Assembly (NCBI RefSeq): GCF_018448905.1
Contig: NZ_RCWA01000024.1
Span: 1 to 64,000, forward strand
From: Photorhabdus heterorhabditis
GTDB lineage: Bacteria > Pseudomonadota > Gammaproteobacteria > Enterobacterales > Enterobacteriaceae
Direction of reading: 5' to 3'
Length of the DNA stretch: 64,000 nucleotides
In this document: in pieces, positions 1 through 7,551 of the stretch
Position numbering within the stretch: position 1 is the first letter of the stretch
Layout of the letters: each line of letters begins with the position of its first letter
Made by a program: the position numbers and the translations under genes
Notes under the pieces: generated by a model
What the model was told of the DNA's origin: nothing
Database searches by the model: none
Seen by the model: only the letters and a program-made list of their open reading frames with translations

Positions 1-2
1 AA

Positions 3-233
3 ACCCAAATTTACTTTGCTCACCCTTATTCGCCTTGGGAAAGAGGGAGCAATGAGAATATCAATGGGTTAATCAGACAATACTTTCCAAAGGGAACCAA
101 TTTTAATGAAATCTCTGATCAGGAAATAAATTTTGTGGTAAACCGATTAAATAATCGCCCTCGAAAAACACGGGGTGGGAAAACACCGAATGAATTATTT
201 AAAGGAATACGAACATGTTTACTTCCAGATTAA
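3..233 (+). pseudogene. IS30-family transposase, C-terminal part (cut by window edge)
   Basis: An open frame enters from the left edge and stops at TAA 231-233. It reads as the end of an IS30-type DDE transposase: YFAHPYSPWERGSNEN (the catalytic E lies in the E-x-G-x-N-E stretch), then INGLIRQYFPKGTNF, ending RKTRGGKTPNELF. This block is highly characteristic of IS30 transposases. The 5' part is outside the window, so I cannot tell whether the gene is intact. The IS end follows at about 261. Confidence 0.85.
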
Positions 234-235
234 CG

Positions 236-261
236 ATGTTGCACTTATTATGTGAATCTAC
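236..261 (+). repeat. IS30-type terminal inverted repeat (right end)
   Basis: Read on the minus strand this begins GTAGATTCA and continues to GTGCAAC. The known IS30 end starts TGTAGATTCAAT. The match, its place 3-28 bp after the transposase stop, and the abrupt start of a different gene at 262 mark the element's right end at about 260-261. Confidence 0.6.
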
Positions 262-336
262 CGAGTATTATTGAACCGCATTGATGTTAATTCAGCGTCA
301 GATATTAACTGGCCCGAAAAACGACCCTGTAAATAA
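262..336 (+). pseudogene. 3' remnant of a tail-fibre assembly gene
   Basis: The frame reads RVLLNRIDVNSASDINWPEK then RPCK and stop. The same residues, with one S-A-S/S-T-S difference, end the intact tail-fibre assembly gene of the prophage at 51909-52355. About 60 nucleotides are nearly identical, after which the two diverge at the last codons. It begins exactly where the IS30-type end stops, so the IS probably truncated a second tail-fibre locus here. Confidence 0.85.
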
Positions 337-338
337 TT

Positions 339-1620
339 CTGTGTATTTGCCCTTTAATTAAAGGTGGTCGTTTAAACGATCACCGAACTCAATAATAAAA
401 CGACTCATTGCCTGTTTCCAATTGTGGATTGGCATACTCCACTTTCTAGAAGCAGATTCGATGGCTAAATAAACGACTTTTCGAACGGCGTCCTCCGTGG
501 GAAAGATTTTACGTTTCTTAATGGCATGGCGAATCACACTGTTCAACGATTCAATGGCATTCGTGGTGTAAATGGCTTTGCGAATATCCTCAGGGTAAGC
601 AAAGAAAGTATTCAGATTTTCCCAATGGGCATGCCAGCTTTTACTGATTTGGGGATATTTGTCATCCCATGTTTGAGCAAATTTCTCAAGGGCCATCAAA
701 GCAGAAGCTTCGGTTGCTGCGCGATAGACTGTTTTAAGTCCAGCAGTCACCGCTTTGTAATCTTTCCAGGAGACGTATTTTAGGCTGTTACGTACCATGT
801 GGGTAATGCATAGCTGAATCTGTGTTTGTGGATACACGCTATTTATCGCGTCTGGAAATCCTTTCAAACCATCAACACACGCTATCAGAATGTCTTGGAC
901 GCCACGATTTTTCAGCTCAGTTAAAACGGCTAACCAAAATTTAGCCCCTTCGTTTTCGGCTATCCACATGCCGAGAAGTTCTTTATGCCCTTCCGTATTA
1001 ATCGCCAGCGCGAGAAAAACAGACTTATTGATTACATGGCCATCATGACGCACTTTGACAACAATACAGTCAAGGTAAACAATAGGATAGAGTGATTCTA
1101 AGGGCCGATTTTGCCACGCTTGAACTTGCTCTTTAACGGCATCGGTGACTTTTGAGATTAACGTCGGGGAGACATCAGCATCGTACATCTCTTTGAAGGT
1201 TGCGACGATTTCTCGCGTTGTCATGCCTTTTGCATAGAGGGATAAAATCTGGCTATCCATCTGAGTGATGCGTGTTTGATTTTTCTTGATGAGCTGAGGT
1301 TCAAAGGTCCCTTCCCGCTCCCGTGGCGTACTCAGCTCAAATTCCCCCTCATCGGTCAGTAGCATTTTAGATGAATAGCCATTGCGGGTATTGGAGCCGG
1401 ATTTAGAGGTATTTTTCTCATGCCCAAGATGCTCGGTGAGTTCAGCATTCAGTGCGGTTTCAACGGTCAATTTCGTCAGCATTCTCGTGAACTGATTGAG
1501 ATCAGCTTCAGTTTTAATGCCTTTTGCAAATTCAGCCGCGAGGGCTTTAAGTTTTTTCTCGTCCATAATATGCCTACTTTGTTGTTAGATTTAACATATC
1601 AAAAGCAGGCAAATACACAA
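339..1620. mobile_element. IS256-family insertion sequence
   Basis: Imperfect inverted ends share TGTGTATTTGCC: left at 340-351, right as GGCAAATACACA at 1608-1619. They enclose a single transposase gene on the minus strand. IS256 elements usually make 8-9 bp target duplications; the flanks here (AAATAATT and TTTAAATT) are not a clean duplication, so exact borders are uncertain by a few bases. Confidence 0.8.
358..1566 (-). CDS. IS256 (Mutator) family transposase
   Basis: The 402-residue protein has full family length. It shows the expected DDE arrangement: D166 (VYLDCI), D232 (CVDGLKGFPDAI) and E339 (TTNAIESLN), plus the family block QLCITHMVRNSLKYV at about 251-265. The N-terminal third (1-150) matches the basic DNA-binding region of Mutator transposases. 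It appears intact and may be active. The start ATG at 1566 lies 40-50 bp inside the right IS end, as expected for a one-gene element. Confidence 0.93.
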   Translation of the reverse strand: MDEKKLKALAAEFAKGIKTEADLNQFTRMLTKLTVETALNAELTEHLGHEKNTSKSGSNTRNGYSSKMLLTDEGEFELSTPREREGTFEPQLIKKNQTRITQMDSQILSLYAKGMTTREIVATFKEMYDADVSPTLISKVTDAVKEQVQAWQNRPLESLYPIVYLDCIVVKVRHDGHVINKSVFLALAINTEGHKELLGMWIAENEGAKFWLAVLTELKNRGVQDILIACVDGLKGFPDAINSVYPQTQIQLCITHMVRNSLKYVSWKDYKAVTAGLKTVYRAATEASALMALEKFAQTWDDKYPQISKSWHAHWENLNTFFAYPEDIRKAIYTTNAIESLNSVIRHAIKKRKIFPTEDAVRKVVYLAIESASRKWSMPIHNWKQAMSRFIIEFGDRLNDHL

Positions 1621-1668
1621 TTTAAATTACAGTCCCCGTTAGGGAGCTTCATTTCACTAATCAATTTT

Positions 1669-1935
1669 TCAATTACCTACAAACTGCCAGCCATCATCTG
1701 CGTTTAATAATTTAACTGTTGATGCTTGTTTTAAATCACCATCAATCACGGTTATTACATTGCACTTATAACTTTTAACAGATTCTTTTGTGCAATCTAC
1801 TTTTTTCACTGAGGTAAGATGGCTTCCCATCCATTTGCTCAATGCTTTAAAAATGTCATCTTGTGACGGTTCGCTGTTACATGCGGTTAGAAGAAATGTA
1901 GTAAGGATAACGGTAAGAATTGAGTATATTTTCAT
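1669..1935 (-). CDS. Small predicted lipoprotein
   Basis: I chose the internal ATG at 1935 because it opens a classic lipoprotein signal: MKIYSILTVILTT followed by lipobox LLTAC, so the mature protein begins at Cys19 (of 88). The longer frame from 1968 would place eleven polar residues ahead of the signal. The mature part (about 70 residues) has two further Cys (KVDC, YKC) and matches no family I recognise. It follows the next lipoprotein gene at 1955-2341 with about 20 bp between them, so the two probably form an operon. Confidence 0.7.
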   Translation of the reverse strand: MKIYSILTVILTTFLLTACNSEPSQDDIFKALSKWMGSHLTSVKKVDCTKESVKSYKCNVITVIDGDLKQASTVKLLNADDGWQFVGN

Positions 1936-1954
1936 TTTGTTTATCCAAGGATAA

Positions 1955-2341
1955 TTAATTAGGAACACCAGTTTTGGTATTGTTGTTGTCAGTGACGAAA
2001 GTCCATTTGCTTACGGTTTCGCCTTTGAAGTCGATTTCAAGAGTTTTAGACTGAGTCTGTGAACCGCCAGTGAACAGCCTTACAACTGGAATGAAAGTCG
2101 TTGCATTAAACTGATTGTTATACATAAAGTATCTCCATTGTTCGTTACCATCGTCCAAAGTGGTCTTTGTGTCAGGTTCTCCCAGCTTTGAGACAATTTC
2201 TGCTTTAGTCGTCTTATTTTTAATTATTTTTGATTGTAGACTTTGAGCAGTTTCATTTTTGATTTTTTGGTTCCCTGATGTTGAGCAGCCGGTTATAAAG
2301 AGTGTTGTTGTGATAAATGTAGCAGCCATTAATTTATTCAT
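1955..2341 (-). CDS. SmpA/OmlA-like lipoprotein
   Basis: The 128-residue protein starts MNKLMAATFITTTLFITGC, a lipoprotein signal with Cys19 as the acylation site. Residues about 40-75 (KIIKNKTTKAEIVSKLGEP, then DDGNEQWRY) follow the pattern of the SmpA/OmlA fold also seen in BamE: a helix with T-x-x-E-I-x-x-x-L-G-x-P and a strand with W-x-Y. It is not the BamE of this genome, which lies at 55401-55748. It is probably envelope cargo of the island; its function is unknown. Confidence 0.75.
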   Translation of the reverse strand: MNKLMAATFITTTLFITGCSTSGNQKIKNETAQSLQSKIIKNKTTKAEIVSKLGEPDTKTTLDDGNEQWRYFMYNNQFNATTFIPVVRLFTGGSQTQSKTLEIDFKGETVSKWTFVTDNNNTKTGVPN

Positions 2342-2433
2342 TATTTAATCCTGTTTGTTTTTTATTAGAGCAGGTGATTAATGTTTATGTGTGAAAACGG
2401 CTCTGTGTGCAAATTTCTTACATAAGTAAAGTC

Positions 2434-2655
2434 TTATAGAAATTGCCAATGCAAAAAAATAACGACAGTTACTAAAAAACTGTGACTAATCGAAAATATG
2501 AAGAAAGCAATAACTGTTAGTAAAACTCCCAATGCTAAAGCAAACCAGGGTGAGACTTCGCCATAATTTACTGTTGCGTGACAGCCAGTGCAGACACGAA
2601 CTCCGAACTGGCTCTCTTTAAAACAAAATGGGCACTTTATTGTTTCGTTTTTCAT
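2434..2655 (-). CDS. Small zinc-ribbon membrane protein
   Basis: This 73-residue protein has two Cys pairs, CPFC (8-11) and CTGC (22-25), that look like a zinc ribbon. They are followed by one or two hydrophobic segments at about 36-70 (FALALGVLLTVIAFFIF and SFLVTVVIFLHW). Such zinc-ribbon/membrane proteins are common in islands without known function. It is on the same strand as the lipoprotein genes, 93 bp upstream of them. Confidence 0.65.
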   Translation of the reverse strand: MKNETIKCPFCFKESQFGVRVCTGCHATVNYGEVSPWFALALGVLLTVIAFFIFSISHSFLVTVVIFLHWQFL

Positions 2656-2878
2656 AGCTATCCCAATCTGGAAGATTATCTGCTGTATTTGTAGCGATTC
2701 TCAATGACTCGCTGGCTTTAGTAAAATTGCTTGTACCGATCGATGATTGTCACTTGATAGATATTGCCTATCATAAAAAGATTATCGATCTGTAATAACG
2801 ATTAATATTTTCTTGACTAAACACAAATTTATTACTAAGGAATAGAGTGCGGTTACAAAGGTATTTGTAATTTCTTGT
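2656..2878. other. Intergenic region with palindrome
   Basis: There is no gene here. At 2757-2775 lies an inverted repeat TGATAG-ATATTGC-CTATCA, in an AT-rich stretch between the relaxase gene's end and the zinc-ribbon gene. It may be a regulatory site for the minus-strand genes at 1669-2655; no function can be assigned from sequence. Confidence 0.35.
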
Positions 2879-4030
2879 CTATAAACGAATTTTTCTTGCA
2901 GATTTTAAATGATCTGTTGAATAGATTTCTGAAAAGCTTGTTGGGGGTTTATGAAGAATGCTCTTACCATAGCTTCGGAGAAGCTCTATGAGCCGTTGTA
3001 AAAAGGGAAACCAGCTACTGAGCCTGAGATGCTTTTGCTGTTGTACTGCATTTTTCTGAAGAATCTTTTCTACGATTTCGTTTCGTTTGTTTTCTCTGAG
3101 CCGTAGTTCGATTTCGGCAATTTTTTCACTTATGCTTTCCCTTGGTATATCCGTTGCTGCAATATTTTTTGCAGGAGCAGGAGCAGGAGCAGGAGCAGCA
3201 GGGGGGGCTTTTGCCGGTATGTCGGTTTGCAGAGCTTCTATATGAGCTTGGTTGTAGTTAAGCCGATTACTGAGATTTGCCCAGGAGTAGCTCTTACCCA
3301 ATTGCGAAGCTTTGAAAGCTATATCGTGGTAGGAGAATGAGAACCCGTTCATTTTCCCGGTAGAGGCGACATTCGCTGTCCAGCCGACTTCCGCTTCTTC
3401 TAGTCGTTTTGTGAAAGTTAGAAGGTCAGGCTTATCAGACAAACTTTTATCAAGTATCTGCTGCAGAGCTTCTCTTGGTGAAAGCACCCCGGTTCGTTCC
3501 GATAGCATTTTCTCATTACGGGACACTCTCTTTCGCTTCGGTGGTGCATTGGATAGTGATGGGGCTGTCTTGGTCACTGTCAGGTCATGAAGAATTTCTA
3601 ACTCACTAATGACCCGTGTGCTTATGAGGTTCTCGTTCCTGCCAAGGTATAGCTTGCCAGCATTGAGGTCGATTCTACTTGCGATGATGTGTATGTGCTG
3701 GCCTTCGTCGTTATGAAGCACATAGCAACGAAGATGAGTATCACTGAATCCCATCCTCTCCATATAACAGTCGGCTATGTTTACCCACTGGTCATTCGAC
3801 AATGATTCACCCGTAGGTAATCGAAGAGAGTTGTGCCACACCGGTTTCTTGACATCGGACCGAAGCTGTTTTGTGCCATCAAATTCGGAAATTAGTTCAA
3901 GAACAGAGCCACTTAACATGTTCCCGCCAATTACGACTGGATCGTTTTTATGATGTGTTCCCGGTTTCAATGCATAACGAACAACACCAGCGAAGCTCTT
4001 ACCTCTCTTGATCTTCCGCATACCCTTCAT
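2879..4030 (-). CDS. Relaxase/mobilisation nuclease (MobP/VirD2-like)
   Basis: This is a DNA relaxase that would nick oriT and lead the strand in conjugative mobilisation. Near the N-terminus it reads KRGKSFAGVVRYALKP, then at about 120-130 HNDEGQHIHIIASRI, the His-rich metal-binding motif III (H-x-H-x-H type) of VirD2-like relaxases. A proline/alanine linker (APPAAPAPAPAPA, 3170-3210) separates the relaxase domain from a basic C-terminus. The start is uncertain: ATG 4054, 4030 or 4021 are all in frame. It overlaps the end of the MobC-like gene, as mob operons often do. No type IV secretion genes are in view, so any transfer would need a helper. Confidence 0.82.
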   Translation of the reverse strand: MKGMRKIKRGKSFAGVVRYALKPGTHHKNDPVVIGGNMLSGSVLELISEFDGTKQLRSDVKKPVWHNSLRLPTGESLSNDQWVNIADCYMERMGFSDTHLRCYVLHNDEGQHIHIIASRIDLNAGKLYLGRNENLISTRVISELEILHDLTVTKTAPSLSNAPPKRKRVSRNEKMLSERTGVLSPREALQQILDKSLSDKPDLLTFTKRLEEAEVGWTANVASTGKMNGFSFSYHDIAFKASQLGKSYSWANLSNRLNYNQAHIEALQTDIPAKAPPAAPAPAPAPAKNIAATDIPRESISEKIAEIELRLRENKRNEIVEKILQKNAVQQQKHLRLSSWFPFLQRLIELLRSYGKSILHKPPTSFSEIYSTDHLKSARKIRL

Positions 4031-4433
4031 TCGGGAGGCTCCATATACCGTCACTTAGAAGCTTCTTACGAAGCTCTTCGAGTTGTCGCTTCACAGCGAA
4101 AAGCTCTGTATTAGTAAGCTGGCTATCTTTGCTCTTACCATCGATATGGATCGCAATTCGATTTAGCTTTTGCGATATGTCAGATAAAGCTTTCCATGCT
4201 TCGATATTAATGGCTGGTATAACAGGAGGAAATTTTTGTAGAGAGGCCATGCGAAGCCATTCACCTTTGCTTACCGAGCCTCGTTTCGTATTGAGAAGTT
4301 GTAGTTCAGCATTATTTAGCCTGACACAGTGGGTTCTCAGTGAATCAGGAACAAGGTTTGCCAAGCTTAATAAGTTCTTTGTTTTAGATGTAATGCTTTT
4401 GCCAATGCTTGGCATTGAAAGTTCTTTTTCCAT
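3999..4433 (-). CDS. MobC-like relaxosome accessory protein
   Basis: The C-terminal half (about 85-145: INIEAWKALSDISQKLNRIAIHID, then LTNTELFAVKRQLEELRKKLL) has the helical pattern of the MobC family (bacterial mobilisation protein), which helps the relaxase open oriT. The N-terminal part (RLNNAELQLLNTKRGSVSKGEWLRMASL) resembles a ribbon-helix-helix DNA-binding start. I favour ATG 4433 (MEKELSMP) over 4472 because the first thirteen codons of the longer frame cross the palindromes at 4455-4483. It overlaps the relaxase gene. Confidence 0.75.
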   Translation of the reverse strand: MEKELSMPSIGKSITSKTKNLLSLANLVPDSLRTHCVRLNNAELQLLNTKRGSVSKGEWLRMASLQKFPPVIPAINIEAWKALSDISQKLNRIAIHIDGKSKDSQLTNTELFAVKRQLEELRKKLLSDGIWSLPNEGYAEDQER

Positions 4434-4454
4434 GTAAATTCCTTTTATGTATCT

Positions 4455-4483
4455 CAGAATATGATTCTGCATAATCCTTATGC
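4455..4483. promoter_or_regulatory. Two adjacent palindromes; candidate oriT or mob promoter region
   Basis: CAGAAT-ATG-ATTCTG (4455-4469) and GCATAA-TCC-TTATGC (4469-4483) are two perfect inverted repeats that share one base, directly upstream of mobC. Upstream of mobC/relaxase is the usual place of oriT in mobilisable elements, and oriT sites carry such inverted repeats next to the nic site. They could instead be operators for the mob operon. Confidence 0.5.
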
Positions 4484-4616
4484 TAAATGTAATTAATATT
4501 CATATTTTTTTTGGAGTGTCAATACAGGCGCAAAATAAAAGTAGTTTATTTGACAATGATTATTTCAGATGGTAAATGATAGATTATAAAAGTGTTTGGT
4601 TTTCGAGGGAGTTAAA

Positions 4617-4811
4617 ATGGAAAAGAGAAACTATCCAAAGGTAATACTAATTGTTTTGGGTTTATTAGTGATTTTTACGGTGTGTGTCATGTCTGCAATC
4701 TATTTCATTTGCAATGGAAATACGGGGGTGATATTTTCTAAGATATGTGGTGGTATCATTGCAATATGGTTTGTTTATGCATTTTTATTATACCCACTAT
4801 TTAAAAAGTAG
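4617..4811 (+). CDS. Small two-helix membrane protein
   Basis: I chose ATG 4617 because GAGGGAG lies just upstream. The 64-residue product starts MEKRNYPK and has two hydrophobic segments, about residues 9-31 and 41-58, with a basic end LFKK. I recognise no family. It is convergent with the membrane gene at 4850 and shares a terminator with it. Confidence 0.6.
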   Translation: MEKRNYPKVILIVLGLLVIFTVCVMSAIYFICNGNTGVIFSKICGGIIAIWFVYAFLLYPLFKK

Positions 4812-4840
4812 ACGAATTTCACCTCCGCCTACTTTTATCT
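4803..4840. terminator. Bidirectional terminator between convergent genes
   Basis: AAAAGTAG at 4803-4810 pairs with CTACTTTT at about 4828-4835, with T-runs on both strands. It sits between two convergent small membrane-protein genes. Confidence 0.55.
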
Positions 4841-4849
4841 TTTTATTTA

Positions 4850-5453
4850 TTATTTTTTCATTGCTTTTAGTTCATCATATGTAAAAAGAGTTTTGATTGT
4901 TACGGATACCGCGAATATACTAACGATGGAGTAGACTAACATCATAATGAAATAAAAAGCAATGTGCTCTATCATTTCTGAGCTTTCATTGTTTAAACTT
5001 ACTATGTAGTTAAGGTAAGGATTTTCGACATTCATTGTTTTAAATATGAAAATACTAACGCTTAAGGTAGAAAACAATAATGCAGATGTATCAATCAATT
5101 TTTTCCAATAATCGATATTAGAAGTAGGGCTAAATCTTAACATTTGATATAATAAAAATCCAATAGCGAGTGGAAGTGTAAATAATGTAAGATGAAAGTA
5201 TTTATCAATGGAGATGTCTATAGTTAAGGAGATTACTATAATCAAAATGGGTAAGATAAAGTATAATAAAAATATTTTTGTTGTTAGCTTATCTCTTGGT
5301 TCTTTATTATTTAGAGGGGTTTGTTTTGTGTTTTTTTTTACAGGGAATATCGACATCACATTGTATCTCTATTTCATCAATGATACCTTTAATATTTACA
5401 TCTCCTGTTTTTTTACTGTCATCATTTTGTGAACCTTGATTTTTTTCGCTCAT
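4850..5453 (-). pseudogene. Membrane protein gene interrupted at a 9-A tract
   Basis: A good ribosome site (GAAGGTAATTTT) precedes ATG 5453. That frame codes a polar start (MSEKNQGSQNDDSKKTGDVN) and stops at 5307. The other frame from 5359 to 4850 codes four hydrophobic segments (about residues 28-48, 54-70, 88-107 and 130-155 of that frame). The two frames meet at nine A's (minus strand; T's at 5331-5339). With eight A's they would join into one 200-residue protein. The gene is therefore either mutated, phase variable or frameshifted. I recognise no family. Confidence 0.6.
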
Positions 5454-5641
5454 TAAAATTACCTTCATTTTGATAAGAAAAGAACGGCTGAAAACATTCT
5501 AGCCTTTTTTTGAAAAGGAAAAAAGAATTAAGAGGATTTTTATGTCTACGATTTGGGGTTCTTTTCAGACAGAATGGAGGAAAAGCAAGGCTACTCAGAG
5601 AAGCGGAGCTTCGATGAGTTAGCCCTTGCTTATAATCTTTC

Positions 5642-6238
5642 CTAAAATTTTGCTCGTCCATCTGTGCCCTTAGGTATTAAAGGAGCATTGACATCTACCT
5701 CGTCATGTTCTACTTCTATGACTGATAAGTAGCCATTGGCTATATTAAAATTTCTCCAAACATTAAAATAAGGTGATAGTTCTTGATAATTTCCTATCCG
5801 ATCAGTCAGAAAAGGATACATTTCACGAGAAGGTAAAATTAATGTTCCACCGAGTAGTGAACCATTTAATATTCCTAAACAAATTTTATTTAATGCTCTG
5901 TGTGATGAAGATATGTTTCCAGTCTCCCATTCCACAGCAAAATAAAGATGATCTGTAATGGGATATACAGCATCAATTGGACCCGCATTACTTTCAGAGG
6001 AAATCTTTAGTCTTTTTTCTAAAAACCAACCCTTGCTATACAAGTGAGCCATACATTCTTGTTTTATAGGTTTTACTCCATTTCCTTTGTATGTAGGGTT
6101 AATTGAGAAACGATCATTACCTTGAGGCCATACAGCTTTTTCAATAGCATTATCTATATCATTTTTTAGATGTATAATGGCCGATGAATTTGTAAAATTA
6201 TCATTCGCAATTAAGACTGTTTCTCTTTTTATTCTCAT
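5642..6238 (-). CDS. BamHI-like type II restriction endonuclease
   Basis: This 198-residue protein follows R.BamHI over most of its length: VWPQGNDRFSINPTYKGNGVKPIK, then GPIDAVYP, then AVEWETGNISSSHRALNKICLG, then YPFLTDRIGNYQELSPYF, and APLIPKGTDGRAK near the end. The BamHI catalytic set (E77, D94, E111, E113) corresponds to E74, D89, E103 and E105 here, so it is probably active and should cut GGATCC or a close variant. It is about 15 residues shorter than BamHI at its C-terminus. It lies downstream of a second BamHI-like ORF and a controller gene, with the methyltransferase divergent. Confidence 0.9.
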   Translation of the reverse strand: MRIKRETVLIANDNFTNSSAIIHLKNDIDNAIEKAVWPQGNDRFSINPTYKGNGVKPIKQECMAHLYSKGWFLEKRLKISSESNAGPIDAVYPITDHLYFAVEWETGNISSSHRALNKICLGILNGSLLGGTLILPSREMYPFLTDRIGNYQELSPYFNVWRNFNIANGYLSVIEVEHDEVDVNAPLIPKGTDGRAKF

Positions 6239-6299
6239 TAATAAGCCCTTGTTCAGTGCTAAATTTTCAATAGGTCTTATTTGGTTGTAAGTCGTGAAT

Positions 6300-7190
6300 T
6301 TACTTGAATGGTGCCTTTAGAAATTCTAATCCATCATTTTTAGTGAATATTTCAAAATTAGTCTCAAGATCTCTTCGAGATGTATTCTCTAACTCATAAA
6401 GTTCACCATTTGCCCCTAAAAAGGGAGCTGTTTGTGAAAAATCATCAGGTGCAAAACCAATGCAAATTAATGGTAATGATATTTGAGATATGTAGGCTCT
6501 ATTTTTTAATTCTTGGAATGAACCATTTCTATTTGATACGGGCCAAATTCTAGTGGCTGAGTTTTTCTTATCAATACTTGTAATGAAACAACCACCGTCA
6601 ATATGACCATCATGGAAGAGATTGTTTAACTTGTTAATGGCTCTAAAAGAACTGGCAACATTTCCTGTCTCAAATTCTACACCAATTTTATAGTGATAAT
6701 TTACCTTCTCAATATCAAATAAATGTTCTATGTCATTAAGTTCTGGTATGCTGAAGCATAATCTATCTACATACATCCCGTAAAACATAGGGAATAATGT
6801 ATATATTACATTGTTGGGGAGTTTTTTGGACTCTATATATTTGAAGGCTACTTCAAGTATTTTATTTTTATCTTTTATTCTATATGCGAATCCATTATAT
6901 TCAATTTTGATCAAGCCATCGATTCTCTGTTGGTTTATACTATTCTCACCCAAACAATTAGGGAATAAGCTTAAGTTATGTTGAAATTTACTGGAAATAA
7001 ATGATGCAGAGTTCATTACACAAGGTGTTATCCGATTGTTACTCTGCTTTCTCATGAATGAGCTATCATTGATAATGAATTTATCATTAATGGTTTTTAT
7101 TTCATTTAGAGAGTGAATTACATTTCTCTTTACTACTTCTGATATAGTGGCTGGTAAAAACCCATCGTCTAATTCAATTTTAGTTATCAT
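6300..7190 (-). CDS. Second, divergent BamHI-fold protein (nuclease-like)
   Basis: The core block YKIGVEFETGNVASSFRAINKLNNL (about residues 166-190) repeats the BamHI signature E-x-E-T-G-N-x-(A/S)-S-x-R-(A/S)-x-N-K, and NGSFQELKNRAYISQ and PFLGANGELYELE align with the BamHI C-terminal blocks. The N-terminal 130 residues are unlike BamHI. A clear GPID-type aspartate is not evident; GLIKIEYNGFAYRIKDKN or YGMYVDRLCFS may hold the equivalent. At 296 residues it is longer than BamHI (213). It overlaps the controller gene by 11 bp. It may be a second restriction enzyme, a partner subunit or an inactive paralogue. Confidence 0.75.
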   Translation of the reverse strand: MITKIELDDGFLPATISEVVKRNVIHSLNEIKTINDKFIINDSSFMRKQSNNRITPCVMNSASFISSKFQHNLSLFPNCLGENSINQQRIDGLIKIEYNGFAYRIKDKNKILEVAFKYIESKKLPNNVIYTLFPMFYGMYVDRLCFSIPELNDIEHLFDIEKVNYHYKIGVEFETGNVASSFRAINKLNNLFHDGHIDGGCFITSIDKKNSATRIWPVSNRNGSFQELKNRAYISQISLPLICIGFAPDDFSQTAPFLGANGELYELENTSRRDLETNFEIFTKNDGLEFLKAPFK

Positions 7191-7422
7191 TATCTACCTC
7201 TATATCTTTAAGGAACTCCGCTATATCCATATCTAGAACTGATAAGATCTGAAGCAATTGATAGAGGGCTATGTGTTGTTTACCGTTCTCTATCCGTGAT
7301 AAGGTTGCTCTATCAATACCAGTAGCATTTTGGATATCGTTTTGACTGAGTCCCTTCTGTACTCTTGCTACAAGCAATCTGCTACCAATCATAGTTGCGA
7401 AAGATTTTCTTTTTATTTTCAT
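7180..7422 (-). CDS. Controller (C) protein of the restriction-modification system
   Basis: The 80-residue protein is one helix-turn-helix domain (about 12-66: GSRLLVARVQKGLSQNDIQNATGIDRATLSRIENGKQ), typical of C proteins that time restriction enzyme expression. BamHI also has a C gene between divergent R and M genes, the same arrangement as here. Its end overlaps the start of the 296-residue nuclease-like gene, so the two are coupled. Start could be 7422 or ATG 7392; the latter would begin at MIGSRLLV. Confidence 0.85.
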   Translation of the reverse strand: MKIKRKSFATMIGSRLLVARVQKGLSQNDIQNATGIDRATLSRIENGKQHIALYQLLQILSVLDMDIAEFLKDIEVDNDN

Positions 7423-7551
7423 CTGCCTATCAGCCCTGTAAGTGATTTTAGGTAAGATGGTAACAGGCTATGGTTAGTTAGGGAGTGACAGATTCTCACG
7501 ACTATGAGATGCTATGTCTAAGTGAATGCTATAATAGAGTGGTTATTTTAA
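7423..7551. promoter_or_regulatory. Divergent C/M control region
   Basis: This 129-bp gap separates the leftward C gene from the rightward methyltransferase gene. A perfect -10 box TATAAT lies at 7530-7535, only 16 bp before the methyltransferase ATG, and there is no clear Shine-Dalgarno, so that transcript would be nearly leaderless. Partial inverted repeats such as GACTAT (7499-7504) with ATGTCT (7514-7519) are candidate C-protein boxes. Site assignment is tentative. Confidence 0.5.

Noticed and set aside
1669-2341. Lipoprotein pair as a lysis-type (Rz1/entry-exclusion) cassette
   Set aside because: There is no spanin or holin neighbour and no proline-rich mature part; the function stays open.
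3165-3215. Repeated GCAGGAGCAGGAGCA as a possible CRISPR or tandem-repeat locus
   Set aside because: It is the Pro/Ala linker of the relaxase gene, in frame and without spacers. I saw no CRISPR array in the window.
5422-5661. Minus-strand 79-codon frame between the nuclease gene and the membrane gene
   Set aside because: It has no ribosome site, odd Phe/Ser/Arg composition, and runs across the start of a better supported frame at 5453.
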